NCBI RefSeq assembly: GCF_003144115.1
Contig: NW_020312004.1
Location: 636,085 to 700,084, forward strand
Source: Tilletiopsis washingtonensis
Taxonomy: Eukaryota > Basidiomycota > Exobasidiomycetes > Entylomatales
Length of the DNA stretch: 64,000 nucleotides
Reading direction: 5' to 3'
A program made the position numbers and the translations under genes. Below, piece by piece: positions 10,851-21,976 of the stretch. Numbering within the stretch: the stretch's first letter is position 1; each line of letters starts with the position of its first letter. The notes under the pieces were generated by a model. It was not told where the DNA came from. It saw nothing but the letters and a program-made list of their open reading frames with translations, and did not search any database.

Positions 10851-12568
10851 TACCCCCCGCAATAATATTTTGCCATCCACAGCGGCTGATCTTCGAGGTC
10901 TCGGGGCTGCATGACGGGACGGGACGGACCGGGCGTCTTGTCCCCGTTGTGGGGGCGGCGAAACGTGGGCCGATCGCGGCTGCATCGACGGTGCATCCAC
11001 TCCGGCGGGGCCCGGTCCGACGCGGAGAAGCGCGACACCTTCCCGTGCTGCAGCGTCGTGCATCGTGCCGCACCGCTCGCGACCGTCTCTCTTGGCACCG
11101 ATGCGCATGGTGCATGTGCTGGTACTTCCGCCTGCTGCCGACGCGGGCCATGCAGGTGTGACCAGCATGTGGTCATGCCTCGGCTGCCGACGGCTCGGCC
11201 TCGGCGGTGCGGCTTGTTCGTAGTGCCCCTCAAGCCAGGAGCTGGCCCGCCCGCCCCGGCCAGCGAGCTGTTGCATTCGGGTTCGCCATCCAGCCGCTCA
11301 GCGCAGATGCGAAATCTTCGGGCCGTCTGGCGTGCCTCGCGCTTCGATGCGATGCGTTCGGAGTCTGCGAACAGGCAACGCAGCATGCGGCGGCCGGATG
11401 CACAGCATGCTCGTCCTTCCATGCTCTCCTGAGCTGGGTCTCCGCATATGCTGCTGCTCCTGTGCTTCTGCTTCTCCGTCGTCCGTCGTGCATCTTGTTG
11501 ATGGCTTGCAGAGGGCCTTCGTGCCTGCACAGAAGGCCTCTCGACGCCCTTTGCCGCGCAGCGAAGGGAGATCTGGGGCGGAGCTGCAAATTGGCTGCCG
11601 TGTGCGGAGCGCCGCGGGCACACCGAGCGCCCCAAAGCACCGTCGTGGCTGCCGGTCGGCCGGCGCGGCGTCGATCCTGTGGCGCCACACCGGCGCCGAG
11701 GCGGCCGCATCCGAAGACGCTCGGCGCAGCAAATGGCGCGCCGACGCCGCACGCCCTCATCCCTCCGGGGCCGCATCGAAGCCAGCTGCTCTTCCAAGCG
11801 CCCGCGAGACGAGAGGCGCAGCATGCAGCAGCAGCGCCGACGAGGAGATGGTGTGCGGCGGCGAATGTCTACGCCGGCGGCGCTGAGGTGCGGCGACAGG
11901 AGAGATTGGTTATCGCGAATAGAAGCACCTGCAGGCCCGCTCTGTGACGCCGTGACTCGAGCGCAGGACGCCCGTCGTTCCTGCGATGAGCGAGAGAGGG
12001 GAGAGCGAGAGGTTCTCGCATGCTGTTGTCCGGCCCCTGAGACCAGGCACCTCAAACAGACAGGAGTCGAGAGCGCGGTGGGGTGCGTCGAACAAAGCAC
12101 GAGGTCGAACGCTGGCCGAAGCCGCACCGACGCCTGGCGCACCCCTTCTTCTTGTGCAGCTGGATGATCAGGACGACGTAGCTGCGGCGCAGCGAATGGT
12201 CATCGCTTAGCCTGCATGTCGTGTATGCGCTCCGAGGAGAGGGCTGAGGAGAGGCAGAGCGAGGAGAGCGCATGCAGAACAGCTCGCCCCGGCCGCGGAA
12301 TGGGCGCGCGCCGCGACACAGCGCGCCTGCCGCGCCCATCCATCCTTCCGGATCAACCGCGCGCAGCACGCGAAGCGCCACGGCAGGCCGCGAGTCTAGT
12401 GTGCGCCGCCACCGCCTGGCGCGCACCAGGCTTGGGCGCGCCGGCAAGAGTTTGCCGCACCGACAGCTGCCTGTTGTGTTTCTCTCCCCAACTCCATCCT
12501 CCATCCCATCGTGCTGTGCGCTGCAGCAGACGCAGCCCGCTGCACCCTCACACACACTCTTCGCCAGC
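10851..12568. other. Intergenic region; no supported gene
   Basis: This 1.7 kb stretch begins with an A/T-rich poly(A)-type signal just after the DUF3712 stop and ends in the leader of the glycogenin gene. A perfect short palindrome (tgaccagcatgtggtca) sits at about 11158-11174. Frames on both strands are Arg/Ala/Cys-rich with no family resemblance. Confidence 0.45.
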
Positions 12569-15500
12569 ATGGCTGTCCGTCCTGCGCCGGCCCACGGCAG
12601 CGGCGGCAGCGGCAGCAGCAGCAGCAGCAGTAGTGGGCGGGGCAATGGCTCCGGCGCGCTGGCACGCTTTGCCATTGCGACGCTCCTCACCTCGGACGCC
12701 TACCTGCCCGGCGCCCTGGCGCTCGCTGCCTCGCTGCGCCACTCGCTCGCAGACGCTCCGTCGCGCGCAGAGATCCACACTCTCGTCCTCGCCACGCCAG
12801 TCACGCTCAGCCCGCGCTCGCTGCGTTCCCTCGCCGCTGCGTACGATCGGGTGGTCGGCGTCGAGCCGCTCAGCATCGCCAGCGCCGTCGTCGACGAGGC
12901 AGACCGCAGGGTCAAGGATGCCGGCGTTGCTGCGCCGGATCCCAACGACGAGGCAGAGCAGGCAAAGGTGGGCAGACAGATTCGGCGCGAGGCGGCCAAG
13001 AACTTGGCCCTGCTTGGTGAGTGACTCGAAGCAGCAGAGAGGCGGGTGCGAGGGCGTCCGTCTTGTCGTCAGCTTGTAGAAAGACCTGTAAAGCGCCTTG
13101 AGCATTTCAGCCTTACTGTCCGTCCTGTCTCTGAGCCCTGGAGCTGACACGTCCTTTACTCAGGCCGACCCGATCTTGGCGAGGGCAGCGGTGCAGCACT
13201 CACGAAGCTGCACGCCTGGCGGCTGACGGGCTACGAGCGTGTACTCTTCCTTGATGCCGACACCATCGCGCTTGTGAGTCGTGCCAGCCGTCGCTCTTGT
13301 CGCGCCGAGGGCTGACGTGCTGCCGCCAGCGCTCGTTGCACCACCTCTTCGCCCAGCCGCAATCGCCACTCTACGCCGCACCAGACGTCGGCTGGCCAGA
13401 CTGCTTCAACTCCGGCGTTCTGCTCCTCACCCCAAGCGAGGCGACGTTTGGCGCCCTGCAGGTCCTGGCCGCGACGCGCGGCACGTGGGACGGCGCGGAC
13501 CAGGGCCTGCTGAACGAGTACTTTGGTGGCGAGCGCGGGCGCGGCGATGAGGGCGAGGGCGGAGGCTGGGACCGGCTGAGCTTTGGCTACAATGCGACGC
13601 CTAATGGCGGGTACACGTGAGTCGCCGTCTGCGGTGCCTATCAGCGGCCGCTGCTGTCCTGCTGTGCTGACGACATCCGACAGCTACGCGCCTGCGTATG
13701 CGCGGTACGGACGCTCCATTCACGTTGCGCACTTCATCGGCGCGCACAAGCCCTGGTCTCAGCCGCGGCCATCGACGCCCGTGCCGGACGCCGCCGCGCC
13801 AAACGACTACACGGCGCTCCTGCACGCATGGCATAGCTTCTACGAGACGGCGGTGCCCTCTGCTGCTCGCAGCTCCGGGCCGTCCGTCCGCGTCATCCAC
13901 ACGTCGCGCGGCGTCGAGGTCGTTGAAGAGCCCTTCCGCGTGCCGACCTACCAGGCGGCATGGGACGCCGGTGCGGAGGCCCACGACGTGCCGACTGGGC
14001 CAGGCAGCGTCGACGATCTCAAGGGCATGTTCCAAGGCGCCGGTCAGGCCGAAGCGAGCACGATCGCTGCGCCTGGCCGTCCGGGCCAGTACTTCAGTCT
14101 GCCGCTGATGGGCCGTGCCAGCCTGCTCGCGCCGAATCCGGGCGCCTGGGAGGTGCCCGGCGACAGCGACGACGACGCCACGCCTCGCTCCAGCCCGCCG
14201 CCGTCTGCCTCGCCGCGGCACGCCTCGCCACAAGGCTCCGGCCCGTCTTCGCCGCGCGAGCAACAACAACAGCAAGACCCATCTGGCTCGCCTACGGAGC
14301 CGTGGGAGGCGCCGTACCTCTCGTGGAACCCGGCCGTCGAGCCTCCGCCGCAAAACGTCGGCGCTTCGTCGTACCAGATGCGGGCGCCGCCGGACGCCTA
14401 CTACGAGAACGCGTGGGACCGGCCAGCGGCGGACGGACCGCAGGGCAAGGCGGCCTTCTTCCAGCCGGAGACGGGCAACGCTGCGGCGGAGAAGAGCCGG
14501 CGCCGGGCGATGGAGAAGCTGCAGCGCGAGCACTGGTTCGACAACCTCGCCTCGACGCGCCCGGATCCGAGCGCAGTCAAGCCCGTGTTCCCGTGGGAGC
14601 AGCGAGGCGCCGGCCGCCCTGGCTCGCGCATCTGGCCGGACGAGGAGCCGCCAAGCGTCTCGCCCGGCACAGGCGCACACGAGCAGAGCCTGCAGGCTGC
14701 GTCGACGACGAGCCCGACGTTCGCCCAACGCTCGTTTTCCGTGCCGGCCGAGGCGCCGCAGCGCGGCCTGCCGAAGGACCTCAGCTACACGAACGCATGG
14801 GACGAAATCGGCTCGCTCGGCCGGCCCAGCGGCGCGGCCTACCGCCGCACGCGCGAAGCGCACAACTCTCGTGGCGTGCAGGCTACGCCGTCGCTGAGCG
14901 CACAAGGCACGCAATCGGGCGGCCCGTACCGCAACTGGGGCGGCGGTGCTGGTGCGGGCGCAGGAGGCATGTCCGGCATCCAAGGCTCGCAGGACTGGAA
15001 CTCGAACAACGCCGCACCCGAGCCGATCTCTGCGGATCAGAGCGGCGATGGTGACGACGAGAGCAGCTCGGGCGAGGACAGCGGCAGCGACGAGGTGGCC
15101 AACGACGTGCTTCGCGCTGCCTCGCCGCCGCAGCGGGACGGCTCGCGTTCGAGCGGCGGCAACGGCGCGCGCTCGCATCGCTCGTCGACTGGCCCTGGCC
15201 GTGGCTACCAGCGCAAGGTCGAATCCTCGGCGCTCGCCCAGCAGAACGCCTCGCCGCGGTCGCCGCGCGGCCACACCATCTCCCTCGGCAGCGGCTCGGC
15301 GCCGCTTGGCACGCTGAGCGCCGCTGCTGGCGCCGCCGGCATCGTGGAGATGGGCCGCTCGCGCTCGTCTTCCGCCGAGGACTCGGCCAGCACGACTGGC
15401 CCAGCCAGCGATGTGCTCTCGTCGCAAGGCGGCCGCACTGTGCCTACCGGGCGCGAGCGCATTCGTCCCGACCCGCTGGGCTCCTCATATGACCGCTCGA

Positions 15501-15817
15501 CGCCGCTTGCGCCCGAAGGCCTGCGCGAGTACGGCTTTGGCAACTCGTCGGGCTACGCCTCTGCGCGTTCGCGCGGCGGCTCCAACTCGGGCGCCATCTC
15601 GCCGCCCGCATACCCCTTCACCTCGCGCCGGGCGCACCGTGGCGGCCACGGCAGCCGCGAAGGCAGCGAGGGCAGCGCCTTCTCGAACCCCAACAGCGGC
15701 GCTACATCGCCGACCTGGCCCGAAGGCGGCGCGTCGCCCGTCCTCTCGCGCGCCGACTTTGCGCAGCTGCAGCGGGCGCACTGGAATGCCAGCGTCGGAC
15801 GGCGTCGTGGCGCCTAA
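12569..15817 (+). CDS. Glycogenin (self-glucosylating glycogen primer), long fungal form
   Basis: Four exons (12569-13016, 13164-13273, 13330-13616, 13684-15817) give 992 residues. Glycogenin is a GT8 enzyme that transfers glucose from UDP-glucose onto its own tyrosine to prime glycogen. The GT8 domain covers roughly residues 30-310: [20 protein letters not shown] at the start, Mn-binding DxD as Asp180-Ala-Asp182 in [11 protein letters not shown], then [24 protein letters not shown], and HFIGAHKPW near the end. The ~680-residue C-terminal tail is Ser/Pro/Gly-rich and low complexity. It carries recurring Trp motifs ([49 protein letters not shown]). In the glycogenin family C-terminal motifs bind glycogen synthase, so these repeats may be docking sites; that is inference. 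Human glycogenin is about 350 residues, so the tail is the distinguishing feature. It converges with YAF9 downstream. Confidence 0.9.
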
Positions 15818-16144
15818 TCCGCCGCATCACGCCGCGCTCGCGCTTCCTCATCCTCTCACCCAAACACCTATACACGTCATGCCCCGACTCAAGAGACACA
15901 CAACCCGCCCCTATCGAGCCCCTTCACGTCATGATCCCCCCACCTCGGTCACCCGCGGCGCTCTCTACGAGCGCCTGCGCTGCAGTCGGCCGAGAAATGC
16001 GCACGACTGCGTCACGGATGTGAGATGCTGTGATGGTATTGCGGCGATGCGTGACTGATGAACCCGGGAGGCGTGGCGAAGGAAGCGCTGCAGAGGAGTA
16101 CGGCCCGAGTCGGAGCGGGCGCGAGGGGAGACACCGGCGAGACG
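15818..16144. other. Convergent 3' intergenic region (glycogenin / YAF9)
   Basis: These 327 bases lie between the stop codons of two convergent genes. They hold only 3' untranslated and terminator DNA. No gene is seen. Confidence 0.6.
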
Positions 16145-17454
16145 TCAAGCCATGCCGCTCTCCAGCCGCTTCTTGCCCTCGCGTAGCTTCTTCTCGCTCT
16201 CGATGAGCTTCGCGCGGCATGCCTCGAGCTCTCTGACCGCCATTGTCCGGGCGGCGTCGAGGCGGTCGGCCTCGTGCGCGACGGCCTCGAGCGACAGCGC
16301 ATCGAAGAGAGCGCCGGTCGAAGCGTGCAGAGGATGCGGTGGCAGGAGCGTGCCTGAGGCTGCTGCTGCGGAGCCGAGCTGGTGGGCGTCCGGCGCGAAA
16401 CCGACGCCGGCTGACTCGGAGGCGGGCAGCGAAGAGAGCAAGGAGAGGTAGGAACGATAGGCCGAAGGATCAGCAAACGCCTGCGCCGAGCTAGAGAAGA
16501 GCCTGAGAGGAGCAAGGCGTCAGACAGGAGTCACCGAGCAGATGCAGCGGCGCCTTACTCACGGCGTCGGCGGGTGCGCGATGAGAATGTCGTAGAACGG
16601 CTCAAGCGGCTCCGGAAAGACGATCTCCTCGTACGCCCACGAGTGCACGACCGGCGGCGGGTCCACGAGCTTCGACTGCGACTCGCTGCTCTCTTGCGTC
16701 GCAGCTGGCTGCGATGACTCTGCCTGCGGCTGCGGCTGCGCATCGTCTGCCTTCTCCTCCACGCTGGCCATGCTCACGTCCGCCGAGGCGTCGGCCTCTG
16801 CGCCTGCGGCTCCCTCTGTCGGCGCTGCCTCTGTTGGCGCAGCTGGCGGCGGCGCCACGACAGGCCGCGAGACGGGGTGCCACGGGTGCAGCTTGAGGTG
16901 ATGGTGCGTCTGCAGCGGCTTCTCGCCGCTCTCGGGCACGAAGAAGATCTTGATGGCAATCTCGAACTCGCCCCAGCCCGTCTCGGTGACCTGGAAAGGC
17001 GCGCGGTCGATGTCTGCGCAGACGTGTCAGAGCTCCAACAACGAGGGCGGTCTGTCTAGGACTCACTGCGCGTGGCATGAGCGTACGTGTCGTGCAGCTT
17101 GAACTGCACCCGCTTGATGAAGTGGCTGATGTCGTCCTTGCCGCCGGCGCAGCGGTGGAAGTCCGACTGGTCGCGGCCGCGCGTGCTGATGCCCTCCTCC
17201 TCCTGCGCTGCGCCTGCAGCTATGACGCTGGACGAGGCAGCGGCGGACGAGCCCGCGGCGACAGGCATGCCCGTCGTCGTCGCCGGCAGCGTCGGCAGCG
17301 GGTTCGAGGCGGCGGAGCGCACGGCGACGGTCCAGCGGTGCGTGTGGTCGGGCGGCGCGGTGAGGCGCTCGGCGGACGATAGGGGCGTCGCGGTGCTGCC
17401 GATGAGCAGGGCGCGGTGTATTGCCGTGCCGCGCATGCGGCGGGTCGAGGACAT
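16145..17454 (-). CDS. YAF9: YEATS-domain protein Yaf9 (SWR1 / NuA4 subunit)
   Basis: Three exons (17454-17067, 17013-16563, 16502-16145) give 398 residues. Yaf9 is a nuclear histone-acyl-lysine reader shared by the SWR1 remodeller and NuA4 acetyltransferase. The YEATS domain runs from the N-terminus (MRGTAIHRALLIGSTATPL, then HTHRWTVAVRSA) through HFIKRVQFKLHDTYAHATR and TETGWGEFEIAIKIFFVP to HHHLKLHPWHP (about residue 185). It is interrupted by two low-complexity insertions (near residues 60-85 and 195-230), which helps explain the length against ~226 residues in yeast. The C-terminal ~60 residues (ALFDALSLEAVAHEADRLDA to KKLREGKKRLE) form the coiled coil that anchors Yaf9 in its complexes. 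I chose the ATG at 17454 because the preceding in-frame residues do not align with the family's MxxxxRR(V/M)KG-like start. It shares a 193-base divergent promoter with mS23. Confidence 0.88.
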
Positions 17455-17647
17455 GCTGGGCCAGGCCGAGGGGGGGTGGATGTGGAGCGGTGCGAAGGAG
17501 AGCGGAGCAGCTCGAGCAGCGGCCACGGCCAGGGTGCGCGCGTCACGTGATGCTGCAATTGTCGCCCTCGTCCGACCTGCGCCGCGCTCCCTCCTTCCTG
17601 CCCACTACATCTCGCTCCCCGCTCCGGTCCCGCACGCGCAGCCCACC
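17455..17647. promoter_or_regulatory. Short bidirectional promoter (YAF9 / mS23)
   Basis: Only 193 bases separate the start codons of two divergent genes, so both promoters and both 5' leaders must lie here. A C/T-rich run at about 17575-17645 precedes the mS23 start. No TATA box is obvious. Confidence 0.55.
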
Positions 17648-18752
17648 ATGCCGCGGCGCATCGCACAGACGCTGCCGTCGACGCTCTCGCGGCTGCTGCA
17701 GGGCAACTACCTCAAGCAGGCGCCGCTCGTGCTGCCCGTGCTGGCGCTGCACCCGCCGGCGCCGCTGCCGCCGCGCGCCGCCGTGCCGCGCGCCGACCTG
17801 CCGCAGCTGGCCGCGCCGTCGCTGGCGCCGCGCAAGATCGTCTACCTCGAGGACCGCGTGCGGAGGCGCTTCTTCCACGACCACCCCTGGGAGACGGCGC
17901 GGCCGCGCAGCCTGACCGAGGCGGAGAAGACCAAGGAGGTCATGAGCAAGCCGGGCGTGGTGGACCTGCGCAACTGGGGCCCCAACCCGAGCGCCGAAGA
18001 GTGAGTCTGTGGTCGCTGCGGGGGCCGCCGATGAAGGAGATATGTCGCGGTGGGGCAGAGAGCAGCAGAGCTACAGAAGCGCGTCGAGAGGCTCGCTGCT
18101 CTGCACGAGGCAAGTCTGCTTGGTTGGTGAGAAGCTTGCCTTGCAAGAGCGCTTCCATTCGGCAGGAAGATGTAGCGGCGTATCACGAGGCAGTCGCCCT
18201 TTGCCTCCATGCTGACCCGTTTGCTGCAGCGTCGTCTCCTGCGTCGTCGCTCTGCACAAGAGCGAGGGCATCTCTCTTTCGACGGCGTACCACCACACGC
18301 TCTCGACCTTCTACGCACTGCGGGCGGCCCACGAGCACGCACGGCGCGCCGCCGTTGCCGAGGCTGTCGCATTCGGCGCCACCTTCCCCGTGCGGCTGCC
18401 GTGGGGCGAGGTGGCCGAGTCGGGCGGCGCCCGCGAGGCGGCGCGCTTCCACGCTCGCGAGCGGCGCGCCGTCGAGGAGGGCATGGCGTACCGGCAGGCA
18501 GAACGGCTGGCCGCTGCCGGCGGCGCCGTGGGTGTGGGTGGACAGCTGGGCGCCATGACCGACGCGCCGGCAGCACGGAACGACCACTGGGCCGGCGGCA
18601 AGCGGTATCTGGAGGCCAGCCTGCGCGCAAGAGACGGCACGCCGGCACCTGCTGCACCTGCGCAGGCTGACCAGATCGAGGAGCCGCCAGTCAGCCACCA
18701 GGCTGTGGCTGCGGCGCAGGAGGCTGCCAAGGTGGCAGTCGAGGTGCGGTAG
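17648..18752 (+). CDS. RSM25: Mitochondrial small-subunit ribosomal protein mS23 (Rsm25-type)
   Basis: Two exons (17648-18000 and 18230-18752) give 291 residues. This is a structural protein of the mitochondrial small ribosomal subunit. The signature is KIVYLEDRVRRRFFHDHPWE at about residues 60-80 (family pattern: D-R-[LV]-R-x2-F-F-x-D-H-P-W-E), followed by ARPRSLTE and the DVVSCVVALHKSEGISLSTAY segment. The second half is helical and Ala/Glu-rich (HEHARRAAVAEAVAFGATFP and onward), as in fungal Rsm25. The N-terminus, with early Arg and few acids, could serve in import. The intron is 229 nt, longer than the local norm, but its donor, acceptor and phase are all good and the split codon restores Asp. 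Confidence 0.85.
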
Positions 18753-18923
18753 CCGCTGGACATATAGAGACGCGACGAGAGTCACTGCGACGGCAGCACT
18801 TGTACACCAGCAATCCACTCTTGCGCCTGCGCTGCGCCTCATGATGACAGATGGGCCCTGCGGGCTGGCACAGCTGATGGTGAACTCTATATGATGACGA
18901 TGCTGTGTACAACGCACGGCGCT

Positions 18924-21048
18924 CTACCAGAGTGCCCGCCGCTCCTGCCGCTCGACGCTCGCCTTGCGCTTGTTGAAGCCCATGCTGTCGTCGAACAGCG
19001 ACCGCTCCGCCTCAAGCTCCCGCCGCACTGTCTTCGGCAACGGCGCGACAATCTGAATGAATGTTGCGCTGCAGCTGAAGCGCTTGGCACTGTGGAGGAA
19101 CACAGGCGTCAGCACCCCTGTGGCAGCAGCAGCAAGAGGCAGTGATACTCACAGTGCCCGAGCGCTGAGTGTCGGGTCGGCAGCGCGCAGCCGCCGGATC
19201 TCCGTGATTTCCTGCTCATTGAGCTCCGGCTCCTTGGCCGCGACCTTCGGCGCGCGGATCGGCGGCGGCAGCACACCCGTGCCGGCGTGCGGCGCCACGT
19301 TGAACAGCTCGCCTGCGCTAGCACCGGGCTGAGCGGGCCGCGCGCCAAAGTCGGCAATGGAGTGCGGCGTGCCGGCCGTCGGCGGAGCGCGCACGATCAG
19401 CGTCTCGCCGGAAGGAAGAGCGTGGCGCACGGCGTGCGGCGAGGTGGCCAGCGGGTCGCGAGGGCGACGGGCCGGCTGATCCCGAGCGGCGGCGGACGAC
19501 GTGCTGAAGCTGCGACGCGCGCTACTCGAGAAGCTGCGAGCCGAGGGCGCAGAGAGGCTCCAGCCCTTGGGGCCCTGCCACGTGCCCTTGATGAACGACG
19601 AGTAGTAGACGGACGGGAAGAAGTCCTTCTTGAGGTGGTAGAAAGCCCGCCGCGGCACCGTCTGGTCGATGCCGAAAAGGCGCGTGAAGCTGTGGCACGA
19701 GGTCAGCGGGGTGAGGGAGGCGAGGCACGGCGCACTCACGTCTCCTTCGGCTCGAGGCCGTACTTGAACTCGGCCAGCATCACCTTGCCGTAGGAGGTGA
19801 GGAGCGGGCAGCTCGTGTAGCCGTCGTACGTCGTGGCAGCCTCCTTGCCGTCGATGACGCTCAGCAGGTTCTCGACCAGGACGGGCGCCTGCGCCGTGAT
19901 GGCAGCGACCGTCTTGGACGTGGGCAGGCTGCTGGCGTCGCCGGCAGCCCAGACGTTCTTGTGCTTCACGTGCTGCAGCGTGCCGCTGTTGACCTCGATG
20001 TAGCCAGCCGCATCAGCGAGCGCCGACTTGGCAAAGACTTCGCGCGGGCCCTGCGGCGGCGCCACGTGCAGCAGGTCAAAGTCGAGCGTCACCTCGCCCT
20101 CGCCGGCGGCAAAGACGGCCTTGCGGCCGTCGATGCGGATCAGGTTGTGCTGCAGCAGCTTCTCGACGCCACGCTCCTCGCGGATCACGTCCAGCGCGGC
20201 AGAGTACTTGGGCACGGAGAAGAGCGAAGGCATGCCGCTCGCAAACGTGACGGAGACGGGCGAGTCGGCGTTGTTGGTGCGGCGCAGCGAGTGCGAGCGC
20301 CAGTGGTCCTCTGCCAGCCACATGGCCCTGCAGAGAGATCAGCTCGAGTGCTGCGACGCCGACGCCACCTCTGCCACGCACTTCTGCGGCGCACCGGCGC
20401 ACTTGATGATGCCGGCCGGCTGCGTGAAGACGGCCTTGCCCTTCTTGAGCTGGTCAATTTGCGGGAAGAGCTTGTCGCACGTGTCCTGTGCGTCGTGTGA
20501 GTGTGGCTCGCCGGTGCAGCTGCGGAACGGCGACTCACGTAGGAGTAGATGCTGCTGACGCCGCTGCCCTGCACCTTGAGCGCCTCGGCCAGGCCCTCCA
20601 CCTTGTCCCACTTGCAGTCGATGCCCGCAGCAACGACGAGGTGCTCGTAGCCGACCTCGCCGCTCTCCGTCTGCACGACGTTGCTCTCCGGCTTGAGGCC
20701 AGTGACGGTGTGCGGCAGCAGGCTCACGACGCCCGCCGTGTCAGCGAGCAGGTCGGCAAGCGGGCGGCGCAGCTCCTCCTTCTGCTTGAGGCCGCCGCCG
20801 ACGAGTGTCCAGCCGGGCTGGTAGTCGTGCGTCGAGGAGGGGTCGATGACGCCGATCTCGCCCGCCGCGAAGCGCCCCGAGCGCGTCAGCTGGTGCGCGA
20901 TGGCCTGGCCGGCCGCGCCGCCGCCGAGGATGAGCACGCGGTGCGAGGGCCGGTGCGGCACGGCCGCCGGCGTGGCGAGCGTGCGGGCGAGCGAGGGCGC
21001 GGCGAGCGACGCACGCGGCCGCGCGAGGGCGAGGCGGAACGAGGCCAT
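18924..21048 (-). CDS. Fusion: mitochondrial sulfide:quinone oxidoreductase - mitoribosomal protein mL58 (Mrpl20-type)
   Basis: Five exons (21048-20539, 20485-20382, 20327-19740, 19689-19153, 19089-18924) form one 634-residue frame. Residues 1-~443 are SQR, the inner-membrane flavoenzyme that oxidises sulfide and passes electrons to ubiquinone. Its features are an N-terminal presequence, the FAD-binding LILGGGAAGQAIAHQL (residues 39-54), DYQPGWTLVGGG, redox Cys199 in IIKCAGAPQK and Cys378 in GYTSCPLLTSYGKV (equivalent in position to human Cys201 and Cys379), NVWAAGDASSLPTSKT, and the C-terminal LKKDFFP-x4-YYSSFIKGTW. Residues ~444-470 look like a second mitochondrial presequence. Residues ~471-634 match mL58: LNEQEITEIRRLRAADP (557-573), then LAKRFSCSATFIQIVAPLP (580-598). 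There is no stop and no methionine between KGTW and the mL58 part, and the split codons at both flanking introns fit. Whether the protein is cleaved is inference. Its divergent neighbour is SNU13. Confidence 0.85.
19482..19562 (-). other. Internal mitochondrial presequence-like linker in the SQR-mL58 fusion
   Basis: Residues 444-470 contain only Ser, Ala, Arg, Phe, Thr, Leu, Pro and Trp, with no acidic residue. The motif R460-S-F462-S-T-S465-S-A-A-A fits the R-x-F-x-x-S-x4 'R-10' pattern processed by MPP followed by the octapeptidyl peptidase. A second R452-S-F-S-S-S copy lies eight residues earlier. Known precedent for an internal MPP site between two enzymes is the fungal arginine-biosynthesis polyprotein Arg5,6/arg-6. 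Cleavage here is predicted, not shown. Confidence 0.6.
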
Positions 21049-21420
21049 GGCGGGTATGGAGGAGGGTGGAGGTGGGCGAGAGGCAAGGTTCGCTCGCTGC
21101 CTGTGCGAGATGCTCAGCAGCAGCCAGCCACAAAAAGCGAGCGCAGGCCGAAGTCGCGCCGCGCCTCGGACAAGGCCCTGAGCGTGAGCGCGCCGCGCCA
21201 TGGCGTGCTCCCACGCCGTCCTGCCGCGCGAACTTCTGGCGGTCACGTGCCACGCCGATCTGTCTCGAGCTGCCGCGGCCGCCGCCGCTTCTTCCACGGC
21301 TGCCAGGCTCGCCCCGCCTGCCTCTGCTCCCCATCCCACCCGACCTGTGATCCCTAGTCGTGAGGTCCACCCAGCTCCCATACCACACCACCCCTCTCCC
21401 TCCTCCTTCTCTACTTCGCC
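21049..21420. promoter_or_regulatory. Bidirectional promoter (SQR-mL58 / SNU13)
   Basis: These 372 bases lie between the divergent start codons at 21048 and 21421. A strongly C/T-rich block at about 21380-21418 directly precedes the SNU13 ATG, and another pyrimidine-rich run lies at 21270-21350. The region must hold both promoters. Confidence 0.55.
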
Positions 21421-21976
21421 ATGTCTGCGCCCAACCCCAAGGCCTTCCCGCTGGCCGACGCCGCGCTCACGAACCAGATCCTCGACCTCGTGCAGCAGGC
21501 CGCGCACTACAAGCAGCTCAAGAAGGGCGCCAACGAGGCCACCAAGACGCTCAACCGCGGCATTGCCGAGTTCATCGTCATGGTCGCCGACGTCGAGCCG
21601 ATTGAGATCGTGCTGCACCTGCCGCTGCTGTGCGAGGACAAGGTGCGTGCTGCAGCTGACAGAGGAGGGCAATGCAGGCTCTCACCCATGGCTGACACCT
21701 CTCTGTGCAGAACGTGCCGTACGTCTTTGTGCCCTCCAAGACCGCCCTCGGCCGCGCGTGCGGCGTCTCGCGCCCCGTCGTCGCCTGCTCCGTCACCACC
21801 AACGAGGCGCGCGAGCTGCAGAGCCAGATCCAGTCCGTCAAGCAGGCTGTGAGTGCGGAGCGATCGCGATGAAGGAGATGAGCGCAGTGGCTCGAGCAAC
21901 CCCTGGAGCCGAAAGACCTGCCTCTTCCAGTCGCTGACACCCGTCTCTGCTGCAGATCGAGCGTCTTCTCATCTAA
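21421..21976 (+). CDS. SNU13: U4/U6.U5 snRNP and box C/D snoRNP protein Snu13 (15.5K)
   Basis: Three exons (21421-21642, 21711-21848, 21956-21976) give 126 residues, the standard length of the family. Snu13 binds the kink-turn in U4 snRNA and box C/D snoRNAs in the nucleus and nucleolus. The L7Ae-type fold is fully present: [16 protein letters not shown] (RNA contact), [40 protein letters not shown] and [14 protein letters not shown]. The final exon is just 21 bases and encodes IERLLI plus the stop, matching the conserved C-terminus. Confidence 0.97.

Noticed and set aside
8466-11276. A 936-codon open frame antisense to the DUF3712 gene
   Set aside because: Same shadow effect of a strongly coding plus-strand frame; no family features.
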